Source: Knufia peltigerae
Lineage: Eukaryota > Ascomycota > Eurotiomycetes > Chaetothyriales > Trichomeriaceae
Assembly: GCA_030247855.1 (NCBI GenBank)
Contig: JAPDRN010000012.1
Coordinates: 372,001 to 436,000, forward strand
Length of the DNA: 64,000 nucleotides
Direction: 5' to 3'
A program made the position numbers and the translations under genes. Every line of letters starts with the position of its first letter. Within the stretch, counting starts at the first letter, position 1. The notes under the pieces are model-generated. The model worked only from the letters and a program-made list of their open reading frames with translations. It had not been told where the DNA came from and ran no database searches. This document shows positions 53,339-62,786 of the stretch, piece by piece.

Positions 53339-54152
53339 ATGGCCGCCACGATACCAGTTGCCCTCATCCTGGGAGCAGGACCAAATATTGGCCAGACAGT
53401 AGCTCAGATCTTTGCTTCGAAAGGCTACAAGGTTGCTCTCGCTTCACGGTCACTAAACGAGGGAGAAAGTACAGACAATCAACTGAACATCAAGAGTGAC
53501 TTCTCCAAGCCTGATGATGTTGTCAACGCATTCACAAAGGTGAACACAGTGTTTGGAATTCCAAGTGTCGTTGTCTACAATGGTAGGACTAGATCCTCAA
53601 TCAAGCCTTTGCACTCCCTCTAACGTGTCTCAGTCAGCGCTTCAACCTTCACTCCTGCCAAGGAGCCGTTTGCCCTTCAACTGGACGATCTCAAACGAGA
53701 CTTGAATATCAACGTTATTAGTGCATACGTTGCGGCGCAGCAAGCCGTCTCCGGATTCTCCAAGCTTCCAAATTCTGCTTCCAAGACGTTTATCTACACT
53801 GGAAATATCCTCAACGTCAATATTCTCCCAGCGTTCATTGACCAAGGCATGGGGAAATCCGCAGGAGCACATATGATCTGGGCTGCAGCAGCTGCGTACA
53901 AAGACCGTGGATACAAGTGAGTCATTCTTCTCCTACTTTCGGCTGCTTGTGATAGAACTGACTTATTATAGATTTTACTATGCCGACGAAAGAAAGACGG
54001 ACGGGTCACCAATTTACAGGGTTAGCGGAGAGGCACATGCAAAACACTACTGGGAGCTTGCGGAGCATAACTCGCAGGGTCCGTGGTTACAAACATTCGT
54101 CAATGGTGCGGGATACACGAATTTTGACAATCCTCATGAGTCCTCTCTTTGA
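53339..54152 (+). CDS. SDR-like protein lacking the catalytic Tyr
   Basis: Three exons (53339-53582, 53634-53916, 53972-54152; introns 51 and 55 bp) give 235 aa. The Rossmann motif LILGAGPNIGQTVAQIF lies at residues 8-24 and ASR ends beta-2. NINVISAYVAAQQAV matches the SDR helix 4-5 region. The expected YxxxK is absent: the corresponding segment reads IDQGMGKSAGAHM, with Lys but no Tyr four before it, and the Ser position is FIYTGN. This fits an atypical SDR group with unclear activity. It is divergent from the canonical SDR at 52658. Confidence 0.82.
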
Positions 54153-54757
54153 GGAATTTGAGTGTTGTCACTTGATTATATCACCGGCAGAACCATGTAG
54201 AGTACCGCTAGCGCAGTGACTTGTGAGTCGTACCGACTCATGCTCACCTCTATATTTTAGATCTTTCTCCATGGCAACTTCACCTCGTGGGATCTCTAAA
54301 ATGAACGATTCAGTTATGTACCTTTAATCTTCGCATGCTTCGTGCCGGGGAGACCCTTCCGGGACGCTGGCAGTTTTCTGGAAGTTAAGTGCACCCCACC
54401 GGTGACGGATCTCTTGTACACCGGCGGGACGATTTCTATATACTCCGATATACACGCTATGGTTTAGTAGTCGTTTGTGTGGACGAAAAGTCTTGGGCAC
54501 TATGGGGAGAGTGCCATTGATACCCCACAGTAAGGCTACAGCCCAGACCCCGTGGGGTCTTTATGAAATCTCGGTTCCAGGAACTAGATTGAGCCGAAGC
54601 TGCTCACACGTCAAAACTCTATCTCGCGTGTAGCACGGTTTCTCAGGCGGAAATTCTGATGCAGCAATCGTAGAACAATTCAATAAAAGCGCCTTTTGGC
54701 AAATTCGAGCCGTGCGCACACAGGTAGCTTTGACCCTTGAAGAGAGACCCTGAAATC
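54153..54757. other. Intergenic region upstream of the MDR dehydrogenase
   Basis: About 0.6 kb, containing a palindrome at 54545-54560 and several CCGG/CGG triplets at 54345-54430. No gene. Confidence 0.5.
54545..54560. repeat. Inverted repeat AGACCCC-GT-GGGGTCT
   Basis: Perfect 7-bp arms with 2-bp spacer, about 200 bp upstream of the MDR dehydrogenase start. Contains CCCC/GGGG cores as in C2H2 sites. Confidence 0.5.
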
Positions 54758-55852
54758 ATGGAAAACATGCGAGCATTGAAAATCCTACAGGGTGCGAAAA
54801 CACCGACTCTGGAGACCGTCGAAATTCCTCCAGTAGGACCGCAGGATGTTCTCATCAAAGTCAAAGCTGCCGGCCTGGCACCAGGCCCGTTCAACCTGGC
54901 CAGGATCGGCAGGCTCACTCATCTTCCAATGACGCTTGGCCATGAGGTCGCCGGCGTGGTCGAGTCGGTTGGCAACTCGGTCCGCCATGTGCAGCCAGGC
55001 GATCGAGTCCGGCTTCACCCGGGTCTCTCGTGCAGATCTTGCGATCTTTGCCTGTCTGACCGCGACCACATGTGTGCACAGTGCGGGATGATGGGCTTCC
55101 AGGGATTCAGTAACGACATTCCCTTATTTGAGAACTACCGAAACGGCGGATTGGCGGATTATGTGCGAGCACCAGAATGGGCGGTTGACAAGTTGCCTGA
55201 AAATGTCAGTTTTGAACTCGGGTCCAAGGTCCACGATCTTGCTACTGGTCTCAATGTGCTGCGACAGGCGGACCTCCAGCCTGGTTCCACAGTTATCGTG
55301 ACCGCATGTACGGGCGCCATGGGTGCTTCGGTCCTCAAACTCGCAACCTTCTTTGGAATTCACCGGTTGGTTCTGGTGGGACGATCGACAGAGCGACTCC
55401 AGGATGTAGCCAAGTTAACTGGCATTCCCTGTGACATCGTAGCAACGGATCAATTGTCTGAAGACTGGGCGACCAAGGGCGGGCTTGTGAAGAGCTTGAA
55501 AAGCCTCTTGCCCGGTGGAGCGGATGCTATCATCGACTTGATGCCTTCAGGTCAAGCAATTTTGCAAGTTGTCCAGGCGCTGCGTACCAACGGGGTTCTG
55601 GTACACATTGGAGGGAACAGCGCTTCATTTGACCTGCCCATGGTCCTTTTCATGGCCAATTGTTGGAGAATCGTGGGAACACGCATGCATTCAAGGAGAG
55701 ATGCGAAAACAATATTGAAGTGGCTACAAGAGGGACGTTTCAGCGCAGAGGATTTGATCACTCATCGATGGGAGTTCGATCAGTGGAATGAAGCTTTGGC
55801 TTTACTTCAGGACAGGTCTGAGCCTATGTACATGAGTGTCATCTTACCCTGA
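54758..55852 (+). CDS. Medium-chain (zinc-type) dehydrogenase without the usual catalytic-zinc Cys
   Basis: Single exon, 364 aa from the ATG at 54758; an in-frame TTG at 54737 is rejected. The GroES-like part has LGHEVAGVVESVGNSV and the structural zinc set CRSCDLCLSDRDHMC. The Rossmann part has VIVTACTGAMGASVLKLA. In most MDR alcohol dehydrogenases the catalytic zinc Cys lies in AAGxCxxD; here the text is AAGLAPGPFN, so that ligand is missing while the GHE histidine and the structural site are kept. Zinc-free or altered catalysis is likely. It follows the SDRs and belongs to the second island. Confidence 0.86.
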   Translation: MENMRALKILQGAKTPTLETVEIPPVGPQDVLIKVKAAGLAPGPFNLARIGRLTHLPMTLGHEVAGVVESVGNSVRHVQPGDRVRLHPGLSCRSCDLCLSDRDHMCAQCGMMGFQGFSNDIPLFENYRNGGLADYVRAPEWAVDKLPENVSFELGSKVHDLATGLNVLRQADLQPGSTVIVTACTGAMGASVLKLATFFGIHRLVLVGRSTERLQDVAKLTGIPCDIVATDQLSEDWATKGGLVKSLKSLLPGGADAIIDLMPSGQAILQVVQALRTNGVLVHIGGNSASFDLPMVLFMANCWRIVGTRMHSRRDAKTILKWLQEGRFSAEDLITHRWEFDQWNEALALLQDRSEPMYMSVILP

Positions 55853-56115
55853 TAGTACATGACAGCCAGGTGTAGACTTTTATCAAGGATACTGAAGAGT
55901 TCAGAATAGGCTATGATGCATCCTTACTGCCACAATGATTTTGTCGTTCTTGAACCAGTACTCCGATATAGCTGAGCATAGTCCTATGAACCTGATTCAT
56001 GTCACTCCCGCCATGCTAGCGCTTCATAGCGGATTTACGTGTTGAAGTACTGATTGGATATGGCTAGATATATTACTACGAACCTATACCATGTCGCTCA
56101 CATAAGCCTAGAGTT

Positions 56116-57123
56116 TCACAGTAGATTCGCTTCTCCATAGTATCGACGAGCTCCAGAATGTAGCGGTACAGGCGTCTTGAGCATCTTTGCCGGCTCTAGA
56201 GGGTATGTCAGAGGACTTTTCGACGGAGGTATGTGCTTGTATTGTTTCTCAATCGACTTTCTGGTCTCCACCAAGCACCAGGTCAGAAGATAAGCCACTT
56301 CTGCAGGCATATCTTCCCGGACGAGAATAACAAAATCGGAGAAGTTCAAGGCTGGTAGATCTTGAGACATATTGGCCCAGAACCCCGAAGGCAATGGGTT
56401 GTCTCCAAGGCTGATGCTCTCCTCGAGATGCTTGAGGGCCTCTAGCTCCGCCGGCAGCGGCGACAATTTCTCTCCTTCAATAAGCTCTGCCCACCACGGA
56501 GTCATAATCGCTTCCTGAAGTAAGGAATCTGCTTCACCATTCTCCACAAAAGCAGTGCACTGCTCAGGACGGTGTGCTCGTAGTACCTTTCCACCCCATG
56601 ACTCGATCTCATTCTGGGAGATTTGATGAGCCTCCAAGAACTTGTCCGCCACGAAGCCGATGAAGTTGGTTCCATCGTTTGTGGATGTTGCGAGTCTTAT
56701 CGGTGGTTTTTGTTCCCGTAACTGGGCCATGGTCTTGATATTGTACTTCGGGTCAAGTGCCAGGACCATTCTGTCGTTCTGCGGCAGTACAGCTAGTGCT
56801 CGCAGATGAGGCATCGCCTTATTAAACAGATGCTTTCCTCCCAACGCGTTTTGCATGAAACTAGCGGGTGTTGCCACGGCCAAGTCGACTTCGCCGTCTG
56901 CAAGTTTGGTGATTGCCTCGATCCCTCCATGTCGTATACTCCAGATGGCAGTCCTACTTTCTGGACCAGCGCGATCGCAGAATTCCTGGGTGAGCCAGGA
57001 ACAAATTCGATGGAAGTTGGCTTGTCCCCAGTCTCCTATGAAGTGAAGTTCGTATGAGATGGACAGCCGCGGTTCATGATGCGCAGATAGCAAGAGGTTT
57101 TTGTGGTCTTCGGCGTCAGCCAT
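56116..57123 (-). CDS. TAXI-type TRAP substrate-binding protein, cytosolic form
   Basis: Single exon, 335 aa. The fold of NMT1/TAXI solute receptors is suggested by HRICSWLTQEFCDRA, GIEAITKLADGEVDLAVATPASF and the later RLATSTNDGTNFIGFVADKF, with ALAVLPQNDRMVLALDPKY. In bacteria these proteins are exported and feed TRAP transporters. Here the N terminus (MADAEDHKNLLLSAHHEP) has no signal peptide and no TRAP permease gene is in the window. It may be a cytosolic ligand binder or a repurposed enzyme; bacterial ancestry is likely but not shown. It is divergent from a bicupin, 427 bp between starts. Confidence 0.75.
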   Translation of the reverse strand: MADAEDHKNLLLSAHHEPRLSISYELHFIGDWGQANFHRICSWLTQEFCDRAGPESRTAIWSIRHGGIEAITKLADGEVDLAVATPASFMQNALGGKHLFNKAMPHLRALAVLPQNDRMVLALDPKYNIKTMAQLREQKPPIRLATSTNDGTNFIGFVADKFLEAHQISQNEIESWGGKVLRAHRPEQCTAFVENGEADSLLQEAIMTPWWAELIEGEKLSPLPAELEALKHLEESISLGDNPLPSGFWANMSQDLPALNFSDFVILVREDMPAEVAYLLTWCLVETRKSIEKQYKHIPPSKSPLTYPLEPAKMLKTPVPLHSGARRYYGEANLL

Positions 57124-57550
57124 CTTGTGATCTTGTACCGCACCAGTGCAAATTCTACGAGAAGTTTTTGGTTAGTCTACTTGGTTCAAAGGAATTGTCC
57201 CCTCAGTTGCATTTAACATATCCGTATTTTGATGATTCGATTAACAGTAGCATCAAGTTGTCTGTACTTAAATACCCGATGACATCCCGACAAGTCCCCT
57301 GTGGGACGAAACTTTGTCGCTGGAGAGGCTGTAAAATGACGGCTCCCGGTTCATTCTGTATCCGACTACCGAAATATTACCTGGACGTCTACTTTCGCAG
57401 TGCAATCCCTCAAAGTTGATTTCCTGACATCGGGTATATGGTCGCTATGATAAAAAGACCACGCAGATCACTAGAGACCGCCTGTGTATAATTATTCACC
57501 ATTTCACCGACTTCCTTCACATTCCTTCCCGAACAGCGTGTAAACTCCAC
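57124..57550. promoter_or_regulatory. Divergent promoter, TAXI-type protein / bicupin
   Basis: A 427-bp shared upstream region suggesting joint control. No distinct operator was recognised. Confidence 0.5.
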
Positions 57551-58567
57551 ATGACCACAATGGACGTCGTCCAAGAGATTATTACTTCGTGGCCCAAAGA
57601 TGAAGACACCTTGGAGGTGCAGAGAAGGGAGGAGTTGCTGTTTCAACAACCCAGTATGGGTCCGGTGAAGTTGAGGAGTCACGAACCGATCCAGGCAGTT
57701 CATTTTGCGTCCGCTTTCAAACCCATCAAGTTCGCACGGCCTGCTGGCATTTATGAGAGTCACCATCTCCGTGTCGAATGGCAGACGATGGCAAATTTTC
57801 GGCAACCATTCTACCACCGAAATGCAGACGTGGATGAATTGTCGTATCAAGTCTGTGGTACGCGTACCCTCATGACTGAGTACGGAACAGTCGATCTTGA
57901 GCCAGGAGACTTCACCAGGATTCCGGTCGGTGTTGCTCATGATAACTACGGTATCGACGACATCCACCTCCTCTTTTACATACCGGCTCCAGTCAAAGAG
58001 TGTGGTCCTATCGTACGACGGGCAGAGGCCCGCGATCTGCAATTCGAGGGCTGGGCACCAAAGGCCATCCCGGAGGTCATGACGCTATGCCTTGGTGGGC
58101 CGGAATGTGACATTGCTGCATCTCTTGTCGACGAGACGTTGCTGCTGGAGCATGCAAAGCATGTCGATCAGCACAAGCTCATCCCAGTCTTGCGCCCTCA
58201 TGCAGAGGATAGAGGAACATCTTGGCTTTACAAGTCTGAATTTGTATGGGTTGGGCACACCGAGCGGAACCCAGGTGAACAGCCCGCCTATTATCGTCAT
58301 CGCTTTGGTGACGAAATTCAGTGTCAGATTAGTGGAACAAGAACTGTGGTTACTCAACGCGGAGTCATCGACCTCGAGCCAGGAGACTATATCTGCATTC
58401 CCACTGGTGTCCCATTCACTGATATTGCTCATGAGAAGACAATGTTCATCTCGATACTGACTCACCACGAGTCCCCGCCGGTCGCTCCAATCACGAAAAC
58501 GGCACGTCCAGCGACATTTGCAGAAATCCAGAAGCTGAGAGGCGTGCATCTCAGGAATGGAGAATGA
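57551..58567 (+). CDS. Bicupin protein (homogentisate dioxygenase-like cupin fold)
   Basis: Single exon, 338 aa. Two cupin barrels repeat the same motif: YHRNADVDELSYQVCGTRTL then GTVDLEPGDFTRIPVGVAHD (about 96-140), and YYRHRFGDEIQCQISGTRTV then GVIDLEPGDYICIPTGVPFTD (about 260-300). The first copy resembles the HxN-DE metal region of homogentisate-type dioxygenases. The second has a diverged set (PFTD in place of a late His). A metal-dependent oxygenase or isomerase on a small acid is likely; the substrate is unknown. It sits between the TAXI-type protein and a class II aldolase. Confidence 0.82.
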   Translation: MTTMDVVQEIITSWPKDEDTLEVQRREELLFQQPSMGPVKLRSHEPIQAVHFASAFKPIKFARPAGIYESHHLRVEWQTMANFRQPFYHRNADVDELSYQVCGTRTLMTEYGTVDLEPGDFTRIPVGVAHDNYGIDDIHLLFYIPAPVKECGPIVRRAEARDLQFEGWAPKAIPEVMTLCLGGPECDIAASLVDETLLLEHAKHVDQHKLIPVLRPHAEDRGTSWLYKSEFVWVGHTERNPGEQPAYYRHRFGDEIQCQISGTRTVVTQRGVIDLEPGDYICIPTGVPFTDIAHEKTMFISILTHHESPPVAPITKTARPATFAEIQKLRGVHLRNGE

Positions 58568-59140
58568 GCACAACTAGACTTCATCAACAATAAAACGCAT
58601 AGTCTGGTATCTTTCAAGTGGCGATAAAGGCTTGTTTATTTCACAATTAACATACAAAAATCTGGCCTTCCTTCGATATTTGGGGCGGACGAATATTTCC
58701 GTAGAAGCTGCACCCAAGTGTTCAGAGCACCCACTAAATTCATTTAAGGTGTGCATTGTCGCTCCGTACACTGTGCTTCCGCCTAAGCTGATTCAATTGG
58801 CTTCGGATGAACCACATGGTAGGTCTCTATCTGCATGGCCGCAGATTGTTGGTTCTCACATGCTGGTGCCTCAGGTATCGACGACGTATCACGTCCCCGA
58901 CGTATCCCCAGTGACTGCTTAGGGTGTTTCGTTACTCACGGATTGGAGAGCTAATGGAGGTCGCATGGGGCTTAGGTCGTCACACGCGGTTAAGTCGGGA
59001 ATCGGCACGATCCTGGATCAGGTTAGGGGCTTACTGAGTGCTTTTAAGTAAAACCAAAGATTCGCTGTCAACAAGAATACACTACCGAGGAGAGATTCCC
59101 GAGCATAATAAGTCAGTACACTGAATATAATCTGTGCAGG
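58568..59140. other. Intergenic region, bicupin to class II aldolase
   Basis: About 0.57 kb with a GACGTAT direct repeat near 58877 and 58898. Otherwise it holds the aldolase promoter. No gene. Confidence 0.45.
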
Positions 59141-59968
59141 ATGGAAGACAACCAAATCACGCCGCATATGGAATCAATCTACCACAAATTGATACGGGGC
59201 AGTCATATCCTACACTATCACAATGTTTTGGACGCGTTCGGCCATCTCTCGTGCAGGCATCCCAGCAGTCCAGAAAGATTCATCATGTCACGGAACATGG
59301 CTCCTGGAACTGTATCCTCTGCAAGTGACCTAGTCGAATACTTGGTCGAGAGTGCGGAGGCTGTTGACCCCAGTGCTCCTCGGGGCTTCTTGGAGCGGTA
59401 CATCCACAGCGAGATATACAAAAGGTACCCCGAAGTCCAGAGTGTAATCCATAGTCACTCGGAGGCAGTCGTACCGTTCAGTATCAATGGAGTTCCCATG
59501 AAGCCGTGCTATCACATGGCGGGCTTTCTTGGATCTGGTGCACCTGTCTGGGATATTGCCGACTCCTACGGTACCAACGATACCAGAGACATGCTAATAT
59601 GCAACAATTCCTTGGGAAGTTCCCTAGCAGGGTCTTTCTGTAACTCCGATCAAGCGCAAACTGGGACTTTTCCCACTAATAGAGTCGTTCTGATGAGAGG
59701 GCATGGATTCACAGCATTGGCAGAAAGTATCGAGGCTTGCGTGATGACTGCGATCTACACACAAAAGAATGCCATGATCCAGACCACAGCAATAATCACA
59801 CATGCCATGTACAATTCAGGAGACTCGAATGCTTGGCCGATATATCTTACCAAGGACGAAGCGAGAGACGCAACCCATACAAATTCGGGAGCAGTCCACC
59901 GGCCTTGGGATCTGTGGTGTAGAGAAGTCGAGGCGTGTTCTTTGTATCGGCACGACCCTCGAGACTAG
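59141..59968 (+). CDS. Class II aldolase/adducin family protein
   Basis: Single exon, 275 aa. The adducin-like fold is indicated by HYHNVLDAFGHLSCRHPSSP, the metal histidines HSHSEAVVPFS at about 103-113 and RGHGFTALAESIEACV at about 186-201. The family includes fuculose-phosphate aldolase and also non-aldolase members such as decarboxylases and hydratases. It lacks signal and membrane segments. As the last gene of the second island it could cleave or decarboxylate a hydroxy acid; the reaction is not inferable from sequence. Confidence 0.88.
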   Translation: MEDNQITPHMESIYHKLIRGSHILHYHNVLDAFGHLSCRHPSSPERFIMSRNMAPGTVSSASDLVEYLVESAEAVDPSAPRGFLERYIHSEIYKRYPEVQSVIHSHSEAVVPFSINGVPMKPCYHMAGFLGSGAPVWDIADSYGTNDTRDMLICNNSLGSSLAGSFCNSDQAQTGTFPTNRVVLMRGHGFTALAESIEACVMTAIYTQKNAMIQTTAIITHAMYNSGDSNAWPIYLTKDEARDATHTNSGAVHRPWDLWCREVEACSLYRHDPRD

Positions 59969-60320
59969 GTAGTAGGTGGAAATATACAAAACCTATTGCC
60001 CTTACCATTGGCGCTCATTGTCTTTGCGATTGAGGCTCAGACAAGCTGGTCGTGTTATCTGCCTTCATGTTTCTCGATCGCAGTTCGGTCCTAATGCAAG
60101 ATACAAATGCTCATTGCGGTCGAAAAATGAAGTTATGGCGATCAATGATGCTCATCAGTATTGTCGGAGTGTCTAGACTAATAAATACTTAGTGAAGTGG
60201 CTCAATCAATGGAATTTATCTTACTCATCAAACCAGACTGCGCCTCAATGTTCATTAAGGGTTTAGTGCAGAATCCGCAGCGCACGTGCTGCCCGGGGCG
60301 CTCCGGTATAGTACATATGT

Positions 60321-60346
60321 CTCCAGCCCTCTCACTCAGGCTGGAG
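60321..60346. repeat. Hairpin CTCCAGCC-N10-GGCTGGAG
   Basis: Perfect 8-bp arms with a 10-base loop. It could be a 3'-end signal or the end of a small element. Function unknown. Confidence 0.5.
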
Positions 60347-60481
60347 GCTGACACTAGATATTGGATCGTGAGCTAGTTTCAGTTTATTGGGTAGCGATGC
60401 ATTTGAATCACTTAAGGCGTCGATCTATCGATAAGTGGCGATGAAAAAACAGAGCTAAATCCTGATAGTACAAATATAGCG

Positions 60482-60573
60482 TAGGATGCTAAAATAAGCT
60501 GGACCAATAGGATGCTAACGTTAGTGATTATTACCCAATAAACATCATTATTAGTCGTACTAGCGGGTCCAGC
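60482..60573. repeat. Short repeat cluster with inverted arms GCTGGACC / GGTCCAGC
   Basis: TAGGATGCTAA occurs at 60482-60492 and 60508-60518. GCTGGACC at 60498-60505 is matched by GGTCCAGC at 60566-60573, and CTAACGTTAG (palindrome) lies between. The layout is suggestive of a MITE remnant; no target duplication was confirmed. Confidence 0.4.
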
Positions 60574-60980
60574 CCGTAAAGTCTCTCAAGAAACGTTCTT
60601 CTCCCTCGTGTTCCTTACTCTTCTTCCCTCTAGTGAAGCGATGTCTCGTCCATTGAGGCTGCAAAGCTGACCACCATATCGCCTGCTGGTGGGCTGGGCA
60701 ACAGGAAGAAAATAGAATGGCGACAGAGCAGGCTTTTCTTGAAAATGTGTTTCTTCCCCATGTTTTGCGACTTGTTGTCACACCTGTACACACTGAAACG
60801 GTTGATCAAACCAACGTTTGACATTTTAAGGCTTGCGAATTGCTTTTATCTTTTGAATGCGAACTTGAACATTGAGTTAGCATCATTGTCGTACTCTGGA
60901 TACCTTCTAGTCCCTCTCCATCCAATACGAAGTAGCTCTCGGGCAATTTCTCGGCTGGTCGCAACACATCCACGGGAGCC

Positions 60981-61775
60981 ATGGCGCTCACTCACGACTA
61001 CAATCCCCTCAGTGGAAGCGAGGACACCAAAGACGAGATTGACAGCAACAGCAGGCCGCCCGTGAGCATAGCATGGTCCAAATATATTCTATACATGCTG
61101 CTCGTGGCATGCGCTGGTTTTGGTGCAGCGTTTGGCACGGTTTTCGCCTTATCTTTACTTAGACCGGGGACGAGCGACACGACTGCATCTCCCGCCGCTA
61201 CTACCACTTCTCTGTCCGCAGACACTGTACTGCCCACTGCCTCCGTCGAGCATCTGGCCGGCCAGGCCGATGAGACCAACCCGTTGGCGGGCAAAGTCCT
61301 CGATTGCGGATACTCTCCCACAGAAGCGCGGGCCAAGGGCTGCGTATACGATGTCATGATGCAGGATTGGGTCCCAGAACCGTGTTATGACAGCCTGTTG
61401 ACAGAAAGATACCTTGCCAGAGGAAATTATACTTGGTATGCGGACATGAATGGGAATGTCATGCCGGACGAAGAAATGCGCAAGGGTGAACACAGCGCAG
61501 CATGGATGTCGGGAGATTACCACAAAGATCACTGTATCTTTTCTTGGGAAAAGCTCATCAGAGCAATGCGAAACAACTGGCCCATTAGCCAGGAGTTGGT
61601 GTCCTACGACCATGTCCTGCACTGTCAGCATCAGACTTTGGGGGAGGATGGCCATACTCACAAGCGCGACGGAGGTATTGGCGTCATGGCACCAACCAAT
61701 TATGCCAAATGTGCACTCTACAGTACATGGAAAACGGATTTCATCCCAGATAAACATGCCGCAGACACTAAATAA
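60981..61775 (+). CDS. UstYa-like (DUF3328-type) membrane protein with two HxxHC motifs
   Basis: Single exon, 264 aa. One transmembrane helix (about 34-60) with a short cytosolic N terminus makes it a type II membrane protein. The lumenal part has a conserved Cys frame (CGYSPTEARAKGCVYD, WVPEPCYD) and two HxxHC motifs: HKDHC at 181-185 and HVLHC at 211-215. Paired HxxHC motifs mark UstYa-family oxidases that act in fungal RiPP and other secondary pathways. The surrounding text diverges from classical UstYa, so it may be a distinct subfamily of unknown substrate. No core-peptide-repeat precursor gene is visible nearby. The ATG at 60981 has a good context (gccATGg). Confidence 0.7.
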   Translation: MALTHDYNPLSGSEDTKDEIDSNSRPPVSIAWSKYILYMLLVACAGFGAAFGTVFALSLLRPGTSDTTASPAATTTSLSADTVLPTASVEHLAGQADETNPLAGKVLDCGYSPTEARAKGCVYDVMMQDWVPEPCYDSLLTERYLARGNYTWYADMNGNVMPDEEMRKGEHSAAWMSGDYHKDHCIFSWEKLIRAMRNNWPISQELVSYDHVLHCQHQTLGEDGHTHKRDGGIGVMAPTNYAKCALYSTWKTDFIPDKHAADTK

Positions 61776-62786
61776 GAATTAATAATCGACTTTATGCTAA
61801 TGAGAAAAAACAACATTGGACCTCACACTCAAGAAGATCAAGGAAGGCGTGTAGATTCTCCTTGCGCGTCTGCTGACTTTGTTGCCGTCAAATATCCGTT
61901 CCATAACCAGGGTCATCTACCCTCGCAGGTTCCGCTCAGCAAATTTCCTGGACAATCCTTGGCTCCTTGGGTTAATCTCTGGAGACTCAATCAATTGTGT
62001 GGGCTCATCGAATGCCCGAGAGCATGCCGGAACTCCTTCAACACTATGGCCTTATCGTGAGGTTTTGTCTGAGCGACCCGACTTTCTGCTCCCTCCCAAC
62101 TTTTTCGGCATGAAGAATGAGGAACGAAATGAACAAAACTCTGCTTGAATTGTTCAGTCATCTTCGAGCACCTTTCGAATGTACCCGTTCAGAGTTCTTG
62201 GCTTTGTCCCAGGAAAGCATCCGTCGCCTTTGTCCTATGCCTCCGACAGAACGATCGCCATCCCTCACACTCTGTGGGATCAGAAACTCATCATCCCTGG
62301 TTGCTATGTACACAGTGTTCTAAGATGTTGATGTCCGAGTTTAGCCTATTCTCAAGAAACTCGTCCTACATTGGGGAACTTCGGTAATCTTGTTCGAAGT
62401 CCAGATTCCTGTACCGCTTGTTGGGCCCTTGAATGCTTCAAAGTCCATGCTCAGCTACACTTTTAAGTGAGATTCATAGAAAAAAAATTGGTTTGATTGG
62501 AGGTTTAATGAAAATAGAAATAATTGGCCCACCAAGAAAAGTTGTTTGAAGAAATGAAAAAATCCTTCAAGCCGCCGTCAGTTAAAATGCTATATCTAAA
62601 CGCTCATTCAGATATGCTCCCCATAGAAAAGTTACATAAATATGTCGCCCGCAGTAAGACGCTCTCCCCAGCGACGAAAATCTGCTCTGCCAGGAGCCTT
62701 GTTCCCCTTTTCTCTTTTAGAGTCATCATGGTATGCAGCGATCAGGCTTTGGTAAGAACCGCCACAACCTGTGCAATTTCACTACC
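61776..62786. other. Intergenic region
   Basis: About 1 kb holding 3' flanks of two convergent genes. Small open frames (up to about 90 codons) have no recognisable product. No repeats noted. Confidence 0.45.

Larger units (their letters stand above)
59969..60980. other. 1-kb intergenic region with hairpins and short repeats
   Basis: AT-rich in its middle part. It contains the hairpin at 60321-60346, the palindrome GCACGTGC near 60282, and the repeat array at 60482-60573. No coding frame is supported. A degraded small mobile element is possible. Confidence 0.5.

Noticed and set aside
57410..58042. 210-codon frame opposite the bicupin
   Set aside because: Antisense to a gene with clear repeated cupin motifs.
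59969..62786. Search for a RiPP precursor with repeated core peptides near the UstYa-like gene
   Set aside because: No frame with signal peptide, repeats and KR/KK sites was seen on either strand.
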